A stretch of 12,793 nucleotides of DNA from Sulfurihydrogenibium yellowstonense SS-5 (GTDB lineage: Bacteria; Aquificota; Aquificia; Aquificales; Hydrogenothermaceae), in the NCBI RefSeq assembly GCF_000173615.1, contig NZ_ABZS01000022.1, positions 1 to 12,793 on the forward strand. Direction: 5' to 3'. Within the stretch, counting starts at the first letter, position 1; each line of letters starts with the position of its first letter. The translations under genes and the position numbers were made by a program. Below, in pieces: positions 1 through 6,447 of this stretch. The notes below the pieces were generated by a model that saw only the letters and a program-made list of their open reading frames with translations, made no database searches and was not told the DNA's origin.

Positions 1-163
1 TTATTTTTTCTCTTTCTTTAATTACATAAATCTTTTCTACAGCCTCTCGGTCTAAAGCATTAGCAAGAATTCCGTAGATAGTATCTGTTTTAGTAATCAC
101 TATTCCGCTGCGTTTTATTACATCAATAGCATCATCTAATTTTGTCGAAATGTTAATATTCAT
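1..163 (-). CDS. TsaC/Sua5/YrdC-family L-threonylcarbamoyladenylate synthase, N-terminal fragment
   Basis: Only the first 54 codons are present; the gene runs off the left edge. The fragment carries the family's N-terminal signature: a hydrophobic strand (SGIVITKTDTIYGI, about residues 19-32) with the TDTxYG motif, then LANALDREAVEKIYVIKERE, matching the conserved 'A(D)AL...AVEKIY.LKxR' stretch that binds ATP and threonine. Members make threonylcarbamoyl-AMP from threonine, bicarbonate and ATP for the t6A modification of tRNA position 37. The ATG lies inside the last codons of panB (11-base overlap), so it is the last visible gene of the Rpn-panB unit and is probably translationally coupled. 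A GGAGG lies 17 bases upstream of the ATG, farther than ideal. YciO-like paralogues share this N-terminus, so the exact subfamily is open. Confidence 0.75.
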   Translation of the reverse strand, partial: MNINISTKLDDAIDVIKRSGIVITKTDTIYGILANALDREAVEKIYVIKEREKI

Positions 164-941
164 GTTCTTTGCTTGGGAAACCTCCTTTTAAGACTTCATC
201 TTTAAACTGTGAAAGTGCTTGTTTTATTAGATTGCCGGCTTCTAAGTATCGTTTTACAAATTTTGGAGTTTTTGGAAAGATTCCTATCAAATCATGAAAA
301 ACTAAAACTTGTCCATCTGTAAACTTTCCGGCTCCTATTCCAATGGTTGGAATTTTCAAACTTTCTGTTATTTCCTTAGCAAGGTCTGCCGGTACAGCTT
401 CTAAAACTATTGAAAAACATCCGGCTTCTTGAAGAATTTTAGCATCTTTTTTTATTTTTTCTCTACTATCTTGAGTTTTACCTTGAACTTTATAACCGCC
501 AAGAATATTTACAAACTGTGGAGTAAGTCCAAGATGTCCCATTACAGGAATTCCAAGAGATGTTAGCTTCTCTACGGCTTTTGCTATCTGCTCTCCACCT
601 TCAAGCTTGACTGCGTTTGCTCCTGTTTCTTTTAATATCCTTCCTGCGTTTTTAACAGTTTCTTCTATGGTTGTGTGGTAGGTCAAAAACGGCATATCAA
701 CGATGATAAACGTGTTTGGTGCTCCTTTTCTTACGGCTTTTGTATGATAAATCATCTCATCTAAGCTAACAGGTAAGGTGGAGTCATTCCCTTGAACTAC
801 CATAGACAAAGAGTCTCCAACAAGAATAGCATCTATTCCGGCTTCTTCGCATAATTTGGCAGACCAGTAGTCGTAAGTTGAGATAACTGTTATTTTCTTC
901 TTTTCTTCCTTGGCTTTAAAAAACTCGTTTATCGATTTCAT
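153..941 (-). CDS. panB: 3-methyl-2-oxobutanoate hydroxymethyltransferase (ketopantoate hydroxymethyltransferase)
   Basis: PanB transfers a hydroxymethyl group from 5,10-methylenetetrahydrofolate to 2-oxoisovalerate, giving ketopantoate, the first committed step of pantothenate and CoA synthesis in the cytosol. The 262-residue length is normal for the family. The expected (beta/alpha)8-barrel motifs are in place: VGDS with metal ligand D43, VDMPF with D82, VKLEGG with K112 and E114, GHLGLTPQ (135-142), catalytic E181 in VLEAVP, and IGIGAG (200-205). The ATG is preceded by GGAG at 5 bases. It begins 14 bases after the stop of the Rpn-type gene, and its own end overlaps the tsaC-like start, so the three are probably one transcript. 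No other pantothenate gene is in the window. Confidence 0.96.
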   Translation of the reverse strand: MKSINEFFKAKEEKKKITVISTYDYWSAKLCEEAGIDAILVGDSLSMVVQGNDSTLPVSLDEMIYHTKAVRKGAPNTFIIVDMPFLTYHTTIEETVKNAGRILKETGANAVKLEGGEQIAKAVEKLTSLGIPVMGHLGLTPQFVNILGGYKVQGKTQDSREKIKKDAKILQEAGCFSIVLEAVPADLAKEITESLKIPTIGIGAGKFTDGQVLVFHDLIGIFPKTPKFVKRYLEAGNLIKQALSQFKDEVLKGGFPSKEHEY

Positions 942-955
942 AAAAGCTCCGGTTT

Positions 956-1996
956 TTATAATTTTGTTTTAAACTCTTCCAAACTCTCAGATTTTACAGC
1001 TTCTAAAAGTAAAGCTTCTAATTTATTTAGATCGTTTATTTTCTTGATTTTACTGTTAATTGTTTTACTTAATTTTCCAAATTTTGCCTCTAACACTTTA
1101 ATTATATCTTCTTGTTTTGCTTTAACGAGGCCTTCTTGTAGACCTTTCTGTAATCCTTCCTGCAATCCCTTTTGTAATCCTTCTTTAATTCCTTTCTGCA
1201 TACCTTTTTGTAAACCTTCTTTTAAGCCTTTCTTTAAGCCTTTCTTTAAGCCCTTCTTTAAGCCCTTCTTTAAGCCCTTCTTTAAACCTTTCTCAATTCC
1301 CTTCTCAATAGCTTCCCTCTCAGCTTCTCTTAGTAAGTCTCCGATCAATGGTAAATCTTCTATTAAATCCCTTCTTATTCTTATGGTTATTGGCATTTTT
1401 ATTTCCTCCCTATCTATCAATCTTTGAAATTCTTTTTTCAATTTAGGTCTCAGTCCAAGGATTAGCAATATCCCTCTAATCCAATCAGCTCTTTTTACAT
1501 CGTCTAATGTGGACAATTTAATTTTTAATTTTTCTAAAAGTTTTTCTTTGTTTTTTAGATTACACAAAAAGCCTAAAACGATTGAGTCTATATCATCTTC
1601 TTTTATAATGTCCTGACATGGTATTTGTTTTATATCAATCAAATTGTATCTATAAATTAAATCTTTTTCCGATATTTCGGATTTCATCGTACATTTTTTC
1701 TCGCCTAAGTAAATGACAAATTGGATAATATTATTTGCTTTAAACTTCCTTGTTATCTCAAGTCTGTATTCAAGCATTCTATAGTGCATATATTTATGGT
1801 TTGTTGATTGTAGCTCTATATGAATTAAACTTCTATCTTCTGCTTCCAATAAAATATCTACTTTTCTTTCTTTTATAGACGGCAGAGAAATATCTAAGCT
1901 TCTTACGATCTTTTTACCTACCAATCTCTCAATAAGTTTTAAGATTGGCTCTTTTAATACATCTCTAACTGTTATATCAAATATCTGTCTTGACAT
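956..1996 (-). CDS. Rpn-family PD-(D/E)XK nuclease / 'putative transposase' with tetrapeptide-repeat tail
   Basis: The N-terminal half (about residues 1-105 of 346) matches the Rpn/YhgA-like recombination-promoting nuclease family. It has RKVDILLEAED with a candidate metal ligand Asp in VDI, then IHIELQ giving the E-x-Q of a PD-(D/E)XK site, then a tyrosine-rich segment (MHYRMLEYRLEITRKF). The middle is helical. Residues about 230-291 are a run of x-K-G-L tetrapeptides (KKGL, QKGL, QEGL), and a short helical C-terminus follows. Such glycine-spaced repeats are common in this family. Family members cut DNA and promote RecA-independent recombination, but are not proven transposases. I chose ATG 1996 over TTG 2002 because GGA sits 9 bases before the ATG and only 3 before the TTG. 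It lies directly upstream of panB with a 14-base gap, an odd partner for a housekeeping gene. No terminal inverted repeats are visible. Confidence 0.85.
   Translation of the reverse strand: MSRQIFDITVRDVLKEPILKLIERLVGKKIVRSLDISLPSIKERKVDILLEAEDRSLIHIELQSTNHKYMHYRMLEYRLEITRKFKANNIIQFVIYLGEKKCTMKSEISEKDLIYRYNLIDIKQIPCQDIIKEDDIDSIVLGFLCNLKNKEKLLEKLKIKLSTLDDVKRADWIRGILLILGLRPKLKKEFQRLIDREEIKMPITIRIRRDLIEDLPLIGDLLREAEREAIEKGIEKGLKKGLKKGLKKGLKKGLKKGLKEGLQKGMQKGIKEGLQKGLQEGLQKGLQEGLVKAKQEDIIKVLEAKFGKLSKTINSKIKKINDLNKLEALLLEAVKSESLEEFKTKL
1221..1292 (-). repeat. 12-bp in-frame tandem repeat inside the Rpn-type gene
   Basis: Six consecutive 12-bp units of the form TTTAAGCCYTTC (plus strand) encode the KKGL tetrapeptides. 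More diverged 12-bp units continue on the left to about 1130. The unit is a multiple of three, so gain or loss of copies changes the length of the protein's tail without breaking the frame. Three adjacent units share the same silent variant (CCC instead of CCT), which suggests recent local duplication. Confidence 0.9.
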
Positions 1997-2029
1997 TGAC
2001 AATATTCCAAAAAATTTTTAAGATTTGCT

Positions 2030-2038
2030 ATATTACCA
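2030..2038 (-). promoter_or_regulatory. Possible extended -10 promoter for the Rpn-panB unit
   Basis: Read on the minus strand this is TGG-TAATAT, an extended -10 element, 34 bases upstream of the chosen ATG. No convincing -35 hexamer is found 16-18 bases upstream, so this is a weak candidate. Confidence 0.3.
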
Positions 2039-2120
2039 TTTTGCTATTGTGATAAAAATATTATTTTTGTCATCATGCGATCGGTAAAGTATCTCTGCCG
2101 TTTGCCTCTCACTTATTCAC

Positions 2121-2200
2121 TGTATGGGCAATCATGGATTGCCTCTACTAACTTTCTGTCCTTTAAGGGAGATCCTTCGGACTAAAGTCCTCAGGATGAC
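2121..2200 (+). repeat. Interspersed repeat cluster (two hairpin modules)
   Basis: Module one is a perfect hairpin, GGCAATC-ATG-GATTGCC (2127-2143). Module two (2172-2197) begins ATCCTTCGGACT, and its right half AGTCCTCAGGAT is an imperfect inverted copy, giving two 5-bp stems around a TC/TC mismatch. Close relatives of module two occur at 7556-7584 (same strand) and 12729-12753 (opposite strand); a degraded module one occurs at 12688-12707. The modules fill most of the 265-base gap between proA and the Rpn-type gene. I see no protein-coding potential there. Confidence 0.75.
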
Positions 2201-2267
2201 GTGAAATGATAAATTTATTCTACACATATATTATACAGCTTACAGTATTTAGAACATTTTTGCTTTG

Positions 2268-3611
2268 TCATTGCAAATTACATGCGTTTGTATCTATCCT
2301 TATTTCACTTTCATCTTTTGGTATTCCTACATTTTCTCTAAGCTGACCGTCTCCAAACACTATAAATTTAGGAATAGTTAGCTCTTTTAATGCCATTGGT
2401 CCTCTTGCATGAATTTTGTCAGTTGAAATTCCCATCTCTGCACCGAGCCCAAACTCATTTCCATCTGTAAATCTTGTTGATGCATTAATATAAACAGCTG
2501 CACTATCTACTTCTTGGATAAACTTCATTCCTTTTGTATAGTTTTCTGTAACTATTGCGTCTGAATGATGAGAACCATACTTTTCTATAAAGTCTATTGC
2601 CTCATCTAAGCTATCTACTACTTTTACAGCTATTATCAAGTCTAAAAACTCTTCATAATAATCTTCTTCTTTTGCCGGAACTATTTCTGTATCTTTTGCT
2701 TTTGGATGGTTTATCAGCAGATTGTAGCTGTATTCATCACATCTCATTTCAACGCCTGCTTTTCCGAAGTAGTAGGCAATCTCTGGTAGGAATTTATCTG
2801 CAATTTTTCTATGAACTACAAGATTTTCTATTGCATTACATACAGATGGTCTTTGCACTTTTGCATTATAAGCAATGTTTAAAGCCTTTTCCATGTCTGC
2901 TTCATCATCGATATAAAGATTGCAAACACCTTTATAATGCTTGATTACTGGAATTTTTGAATTTTCTGCCACTGCTCTGATTAAGCTTTCACCACCTCTA
3001 GGAATTGCCACATCTATTAATCCTTCAAGCTTCAATAGATGGTTTACAACTTCCCTATCTGTTGTATCTACAAACTGGACTGCTTCCTCCGGAAAGCAAG
3101 TCTCTCTGCAAGCTTGTTTGATTATATCAACCAATATTCTGTTTGAGTTGATTGTCTCACTTCCACCCTTTAAAATCACTGCGTTTGAAGATTTCATACA
3201 CAGAGATGCAGCTTCTATTGTAACGTTTGCTCTTGCTTCGTATATAATCAAGATCACTCCAAGCGGCACTCTCATTTGACCAACTTTTAATCCGTTTGGT
3301 CTTGTCCACATGTTGATTATCTCACCTACAGGGTCTGGCAATGCTGCAACGTCTTTTAAAACCTGAACCATCTGATTAATTCTTTTATCATCTAAAGCAA
3401 GTCTATCAAGCAGAGCTTTTGAATATCCTTTCTTTTCAGCAAGCTCTAAATCTTTTTTATTCTCTTCTATGATTTGGCTTTTTCTTTCTAATAGCAATTC
3501 TGCTGTCCTTAGTAAAGCATCATTTTTTGTTTTTGTTGTTAATGATGATAATTTTCTTACCGTGTTTTTTGCTTTTTTTGCGATGCTTTCTGCATACTGT
3601 CTGCTGTCCAT
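2268..3611 (-). CDS. proA: Glutamate-5-semialdehyde dehydrogenase (gamma-glutamyl phosphate reductase)
   Basis: ProA reduces gamma-glutamyl phosphate with NADPH to glutamate-5-semialdehyde, the second step of proline synthesis in the cytosol. This 447-residue protein has the aldehyde-dehydrogenase fold with the family motifs YEARANVTIEAASLC (124-138), the nucleotide-binding LKGGSE (147-152), IPRGG (203-207), and catalytic C258 in PSVCNAIE. The FGLGAEMGIST segment near the C-terminus is also typical. It extends about 22 residues beyond the usual end near GDGQLR, making it longer than E. coli ProA (about 417). A good AGGAG lies 7 bases before the ATG and overlaps the stop region of the upstream DUF4388 gene, 14 bases away, so the two are probably cotranscribed. 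Its usual partner proB is not in the window. Confidence 0.96.
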   Translation of the reverse strand: MDSRQYAESIAKKAKNTVRKLSSLTTKTKNDALLRTAELLLERKSQIIEENKKDLELAEKKGYSKALLDRLALDDKRINQMVQVLKDVAALPDPVGEIINMWTRPNGLKVGQMRVPLGVILIIYEARANVTIEAASLCMKSSNAVILKGGSETINSNRILVDIIKQACRETCFPEEAVQFVDTTDREVVNHLLKLEGLIDVAIPRGGESLIRAVAENSKIPVIKHYKGVCNLYIDDEADMEKALNIAYNAKVQRPSVCNAIENLVVHRKIADKFLPEIAYYFGKAGVEMRCDEYSYNLLINHPKAKDTEIVPAKEEDYYEEFLDLIIAVKVVDSLDEAIDFIEKYGSHHSDAIVTENYTKGMKFIQEVDSAAVYINASTRFTDGNEFGLGAEMGISTDKIHARGPMALKELTIPKFIVFGDGQLRENVGIPKDESEIRIDTNACNLQ

Positions 3612-3625
3612 CCTTCTACTCCTTT

Positions 3626-4402
3626 TTAGATTTCTTTTAAGCTTTGTTTAATAGGTTTTGACTCTAAGTAAGACAGAATTCTTTCTATTATTGATTCTGA
3701 TTTTTTAATGCTTCTTGATTTTCTTATTATACGGCTTGCCAAGAGTCCATATAATGCTCTTTTTACTAACAGTTCACTGTCTTCATACAGCTTTTTAACA
3801 TGTTCTTCGTCATTTATATATAAGATATTTTCATCTTTTAGGATTCTATTAAAATGAATTTTAGCGATAATATCGCTTACTTTATTTTTTCCATCTACAA
3901 GAGCCAAAATTTCTCTTTCTTGACTGCTAAGGTCTGCTAATTCTGAAAGCTCTTGAGCCTTTTCTGTTTTTTCAAAAATCATTTCAGGGTCTGTAATTTT
4001 TCTGTTTACTTCTTCTAAGGTTAAATTTCTTGAAAGGAGAATGATAAGCTTTTCTGTATTGATTAACGGCTTTATGTCTTCAGAATATTTTATAAATCCT
4101 GATGTTATAGAAAACCTGCCTTCTTTGATTTTTAAGATTATGGGCAGTAAGGTTGCGAAATTTTTAAAAATATCTTGCTTTGAGATTTTATCTCTTTTTA
4201 AAACAGATTCAAAATCTAAATCCATGTAAAGAAAAAAACTTCGTTTAACCTTTCTTACATAGACAGGATCGCCACCTTTAAAGTATATTCCATATACGTT
4301 GTTGTTATTCTCGATGGCTAAAATACAGTTTTTCTTTCCTTCTTTGATGATTTGAAATATATCTATTAGACTAAATGTTTTTAAATTACCGCTGTTAATC
4401 AT
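3626..4402 (-). CDS. DUF4388 (PatA-N-like) domain protein of unknown function
   Basis: I recognise the fold type but not a specific function. Residues 6-105 have the DUF4388/PatA N-terminal pattern: LKTFSLIDIFQIIKEGKK, then a strand-rich segment ending GIYFKGGDPVYVR. This domain occurs in bacterial regulators linked to surface motility, development and signalling. Residues 158-180 (LSSQEREILALVDGKNKVSDI) match the short winged-helix-like segment often following it ('LS..E..IL.LVDG...V.DI'). The rest is charged and helical. No signal peptide, membrane segment or catalytic motif is visible, so it is probably cytosolic. GGAG lies 7 bases before the ATG. It is the first gene of a unit with proA and is divergent from the sulfur-relay operon. 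A role in controlling either neighbour is only a guess. Confidence 0.7.
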   Translation of the reverse strand: MINSGNLKTFSLIDIFQIIKEGKKNCILAIENNNNVYGIYFKGGDPVYVRKVKRSFFLYMDLDFESVLKRDKISKQDIFKNFATLLPIILKIKEGRFSITSGFIKYSEDIKPLINTEKLIILLSRNLTLEEVNRKITDPEMIFEKTEKAQELSELADLSSQEREILALVDGKNKVSDIIAKIHFNRILKDENILYINDEEHVKKLYEDSELLVKRALYGLLASRIIRKSRSIKKSESIIERILSYLESKPIKQSLKEI

Positions 4403-4432
4403 ATTATAGCTCCAATATATCGGATATAATAA

Positions 4433-4438
4433 ATTATA
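4433..4438 (-). promoter_or_regulatory. Candidate -10 element for the DUF4388-proA unit
   Basis: On the minus strand this reads TATAAT, with about 30 bases to the DUF4388 ATG. The -35 position holds only TTAAAT, a weak match. It would lie within 10 bases of the divergent moeB promoter, so the two would compete for polymerase. Confidence 0.4.
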
Positions 4439-4445
4439 TCAAAAG

Positions 4446-4454
4446 TGGTATAAT
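4446..4454 (+). promoter_or_regulatory. Extended -10 promoter for the moeB-tus-pdxA operon
   Basis: TGG-TATAAT is a full-consensus -10 with the extended TGn element. It would start RNA about 27 bases before the moeB ATG. No good -35 is seen, which is common for extended -10 promoters. The moeB ribosome site AGAGGTGA (4473-4480) follows, 7 bases before the ATG. Confidence 0.6.
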
Positions 4455-4487
4455 TATTTAATTGTAATTTAGAGAGGTGAAGCTAAA

Positions 4488-5306
4488 ATGTCTTTTCACT
4501 TTACAGAAGAGCAAATCAAGAGATACAGCAGGCACATAATACTTCCGGAAGTTGGTGGTGTAGGTCAAAAGAGGCTTTTAGATGCTAAGGTGCTTGTTAT
4601 CGGTGCTGGCGGACTTGGTTCTCCATCTATATACTATTTAGCAGCTGCAGGGGTTGGAACGATTGGAATAGTTGATTTTGATGTTGTAGATTTTTCTAAC
4701 CTACAAAGACAGATATTACATAACACTTCAAGAGTCGGTATTCCTAAGGTAGAATCTGCAAAGATGACAATAGAGGCACTAAACCCTGACGTAAAAGTAA
4801 TTCCTTACAATCAAAAGATTGATAAATCAAATGTTTTAGATATTATAAAAGATTATGATATTGTTTTAGATGGCTCAGACAACTTTCCAACAAGATTTTT
4901 GGTTAATGATGCATGTTATATGCTTGGAAAACCTTTGGTATCTGCTGCAATACTTAGATTTGAAGGTCAGCTTACAACCTTTGACTACAGAAATAGAGAA
5001 ACTTCACCATGTTATAGATGTCTGTTTCCTGAGCCACCACCACCGGGTTTAGTCCCAAGCTGTCAAGAGGCTGGCTTGCTTGGTGTAGTAGGTGGAATCA
5101 TGGGAACTCTTCAAGCAAATGAAGCATTAAAGCTTATTCTTGGAATTGGTGAGCCTTTAGTTGGTAAGCTATTAGTATTTGATGCTTTAACGACAGAGTT
5201 TAGAACTGTAAAATTAAGAAAGGATAAAAAGTGTAATCTATGCGGAGAAAATCCAACGATAAAAGAGCTTATAGAGTACGACCAAGCTTGTGAAGTTCAT
5301 TTTTAG
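4488..5306 (+). CDS. moeB: MoeB/ThiF/HesA-family E1-like adenylyltransferase
   Basis: Enzymes of this family use ATP to adenylate the C-terminal glycine of a ubiquitin-like sulfur carrier (MoaD or ThiS), preparing it for sulfur loading in molybdopterin or thiamine synthesis. The 272-residue protein starts with the standard FTEEQIKRYSRHIILPEVG, then has the nucleotide-binding GAGGLGS (39-45), the DFDVVDFSNLQRQ segment (63-75) and DGSDNFPTR (128-136). It has a zinc site of two pairs, C175/C178 (CYRC) and C249/C252 (CNLC), and C192 in SCQEAGLLG near the crossover loop. There is no rhodanese domain. It is the first gene of the operon, ten bases from tusA. No moaD or thiS lies nearby, so whether the substrate is MoaD, ThiS or another carrier is undecided; the symbol names the family. 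Confidence 0.85.
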   Translation: MSFHFTEEQIKRYSRHIILPEVGGVGQKRLLDAKVLVIGAGGLGSPSIYYLAAAGVGTIGIVDFDVVDFSNLQRQILHNTSRVGIPKVESAKMTIEALNPDVKVIPYNQKIDKSNVLDIIKDYDIVLDGSDNFPTRFLVNDACYMLGKPLVSAAILRFEGQLTTFDYRNRETSPCYRCLFPEPPPPGLVPSCQEAGLLGVVGGIMGTLQANEALKLILGIGEPLVGKLLVFDALTTEFRTVKLRKDKKCNLCGENPTIKELIEYDQACEVHF

Positions 5307-5315
5307 AGGTGAGGT

Positions 5316-5549
5316 ATGCAGATAGATAAAGAACTTGACTTAAAAGGCGAGGTTTGCCCGTTTACCTTCGTAAAAAGTAAACTTATCATCGAACAAATGG
5401 ACACAGGTCAAGTTTTAAGAGTTATTTTAGATTACAAACCATCAGTTGAAAATGTGCCAAAAAGCATGGAAATGGAAGGTCAAGAAGTTTTAGCTGTAAA
5501 TCAAATCGGTGAAAACCTCTGGGAAGTATTGGTGAGAAAGGTAAAATGA
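5316..5549 (+). CDS. tusA: TusA-like sulfur-carrier protein
   Basis: TusA proteins are small cytosolic carriers that hold a persulfide on one cysteine and hand it to partners such as TusD/DsrE. This 77-residue protein has the family layout: strand (DKELDLKGEVCPF), long helix (TFVKSKLIIEQM), strand with GQVLRVILDY, helix (SVENVPKSMEMEGQEV), final strand ending LWEVLVRKVK. The carrier cysteine is C14. Its motif reads C-P-F-T rather than the textbook C-P-x-P, so the second proline is replaced by threonine. A strong AGAGGTGAGG overlaps the moeB stop. Its stop overlaps the next gene's start in ATGA, implying coupled translation. The following dsrE-like gene is the expected partner. Confidence 0.88.
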   Translation: MQIDKELDLKGEVCPFTFVKSKLIIEQMDTGQVLRVILDYKPSVENVPKSMEMEGQEVLAVNQIGENLWEVLVRKVK

Positions 5550-5848
5550 AATTACTTTTAATAATGGCAAGCAATCCTTATTCAGCAGATTTTAATACCT
5601 TAGTAAAATTTGCAAGAGCTGGATTAAAAAGAAACGATAAAGTGAGTATATTTTTTATGGCAAACGGAACCTACTGTTTACTTCACGATGATGTTAAAAA
5701 GTTGGCAGAAGAGGGAGCAAAGATATACTACTGCGCCCATAATGCAAACCAAAGAAAGATTGAGCCACAACCCTGGGCTGAAAGTAGCAGTATGTATGGA
5801 CTTTCTAAGCTCATTTCCGAAAATGAAAAAGTCATAAGCTTATCTTAG
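5546..5848 (+). CDS. DsrE/TusD-like sulfur-relay protein
   Basis: This 100-residue protein has the DsrE-family alpha/beta pattern. It opens with the strand MKLLLIMASNPYS, then the helix TLVKFARAGLKRNDKVSIFFMANG, and a later strand with C63 in IYYCAHNANQR. That cysteine sits where DsrE and TusD carry their persulfide-accepting residue before the 'A...RR' helix. A second cysteine, C44, follows the GTYC turn. It is the first of three DsrE/F/H-type genes in the same order as E. coli tusD-tusC-tusB, and it starts inside the tusA stop. I infer it accepts sulfur from TusA. Whether the complex serves tRNA thiolation or oxidative sulfur metabolism cannot be told from sequence alone. Confidence 0.75.
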   Translation: MKLLLIMASNPYSADFNTLVKFARAGLKRNDKVSIFFMANGTYCLLHDDVKKLAEEGAKIYYCAHNANQRKIEPQPWAESSSMYGLSKLISENEKVISLS

Positions 5849-5857
5849 GATGTAAAA

Positions 5858-6211
5858 ATGGCAAAGAAAAAAGCTGTAAGCTTGATAAAATCAAATCCTT
5901 TTAGTTGGAAAGCTTTTGAAGCGTTAAGGCAAGCTGTCGGAATGGCTATGGACCATAAAGTTTACGTAATCTTCATAAAAGATGGCGTGTTTGCTCTAAC
6001 AGATTGGAAGCCGGAAATGATCGGCGTTCCCTCTTCTGATAAATCCATAGAAGCCCTTGGTATGCTAAATGCAACCATCATAGCTGAAAAAGAGTCTTTA
6101 AGCGAAAGAGGAATTATAAAGCTAAAAGAATTTCCTGTAGAAATACAGATAAAAACAAAAGATGAGATTTGTCAAATCCTTAAATCTGCAGAGGTAGTGC
6201 TAACATGGTAG
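5858..6211 (+). CDS. DsrF/TusC-like sulfur-relay protein
   Basis: This 117-residue DsrE-superfamily protein is the likely TusC/DsrF subunit. Its pattern is strand-helix (NPFSWKAFEALRQAVGMAMD), strand VYVIFIKDGVFAL, an acidic/proline loop, then a helix with SIEALGMLNATIIA and a C-terminal VVLTW. The only cysteine is C105 near the C-terminus, so there is no cysteine at the usual persulfide position; TusC/DsrF subunits are also often structural. AGGA lies 7 bases before the ATG and overlaps the preceding stop. The gene ends 7 bases inside the next one. It matches the middle member of a tusDCB set by order and by the GVFAL turn. Confidence 0.68.
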   Translation: MAKKKAVSLIKSNPFSWKAFEALRQAVGMAMDHKVYVIFIKDGVFALTDWKPEMIGVPSSDKSIEALGMLNATIIAEKESLSERGIIKLKEFPVEIQIKTKDEICQILKSAEVVLTW

Positions 6212-6447
6212 ATACAGTATTCTTAATAAAAAAACCTGCAGACTTTCCAATCTTAGATATTATCGGAGACAATGATGTTTTAATCTTGATCCAAGATGGC
6301 ATTCTTAGACAGCCTTCCACTGATAATTGGTATGCTTGCAAAGAAGACGTGATAGCAAGAGGAATTAAAATTCAAGAAAGTAAACTTCTTGATTATGAAG
6401 AAATATTAAATCTCATAGAAAAATCAAACAAGGTGGTTGTTTGGTAA
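6205..6447 (+). CDS. DsrH/TusB-like sulfur-relay protein
   Basis: DsrH/TusB is the smallest subunit of the DsrEFH/TusDCB complexes. This 80-residue protein has the family outline: FLIKKP strand, [11 protein letters not shown] strand-turn, the [11 protein letters not shown] motif (43-53) typical of the family, and a C-terminal hydrophobic strand ending in tryptophan (KVVVW). C45 is the only cysteine. It starts inside the dsrF-like gene, with AGAGGT 9 bases upstream, and its stop overlaps the pdxA start. Of the three DsrE-superfamily genes this one is the easiest to assign because of its size, the ACKEDxxARG motif and the terminal W. Confidence 0.82.
   Translation: MVDTVFLIKKPADFPILDIIGDNDVLILIQDGILRQPSTDNWYACKEDVIARGIKIQESKLLDYEEILNLIEKSNKVVVW
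6430..6436 (+). promoter_or_regulatory. Ribosome binding site fixing the TTG start of pdxA
   Basis: AAGGTGG inside the end of the dsrH-like gene lies 4 bases before the TTG at 6441. No ATG or GTG lies in frame between it and the conserved AISLGDP segment, so TTG is the best start. Confidence 0.6.

Noticed and set aside
1044..1427. Plus-strand open frame rich in Cys-Pro-Phe-Lys repeats
   Set aside because: It is the antisense of the 12-bp repeats in the Rpn-type gene; the repeat keeps the opposite frame open, and no ribosome site or family similarity is seen.
2597..3279. Two plus-strand open frames opposite proA
   Set aside because: proA is an unmistakable full-length gene on the other strand, and these frames look like low-complexity shadows with no ribosome sites.
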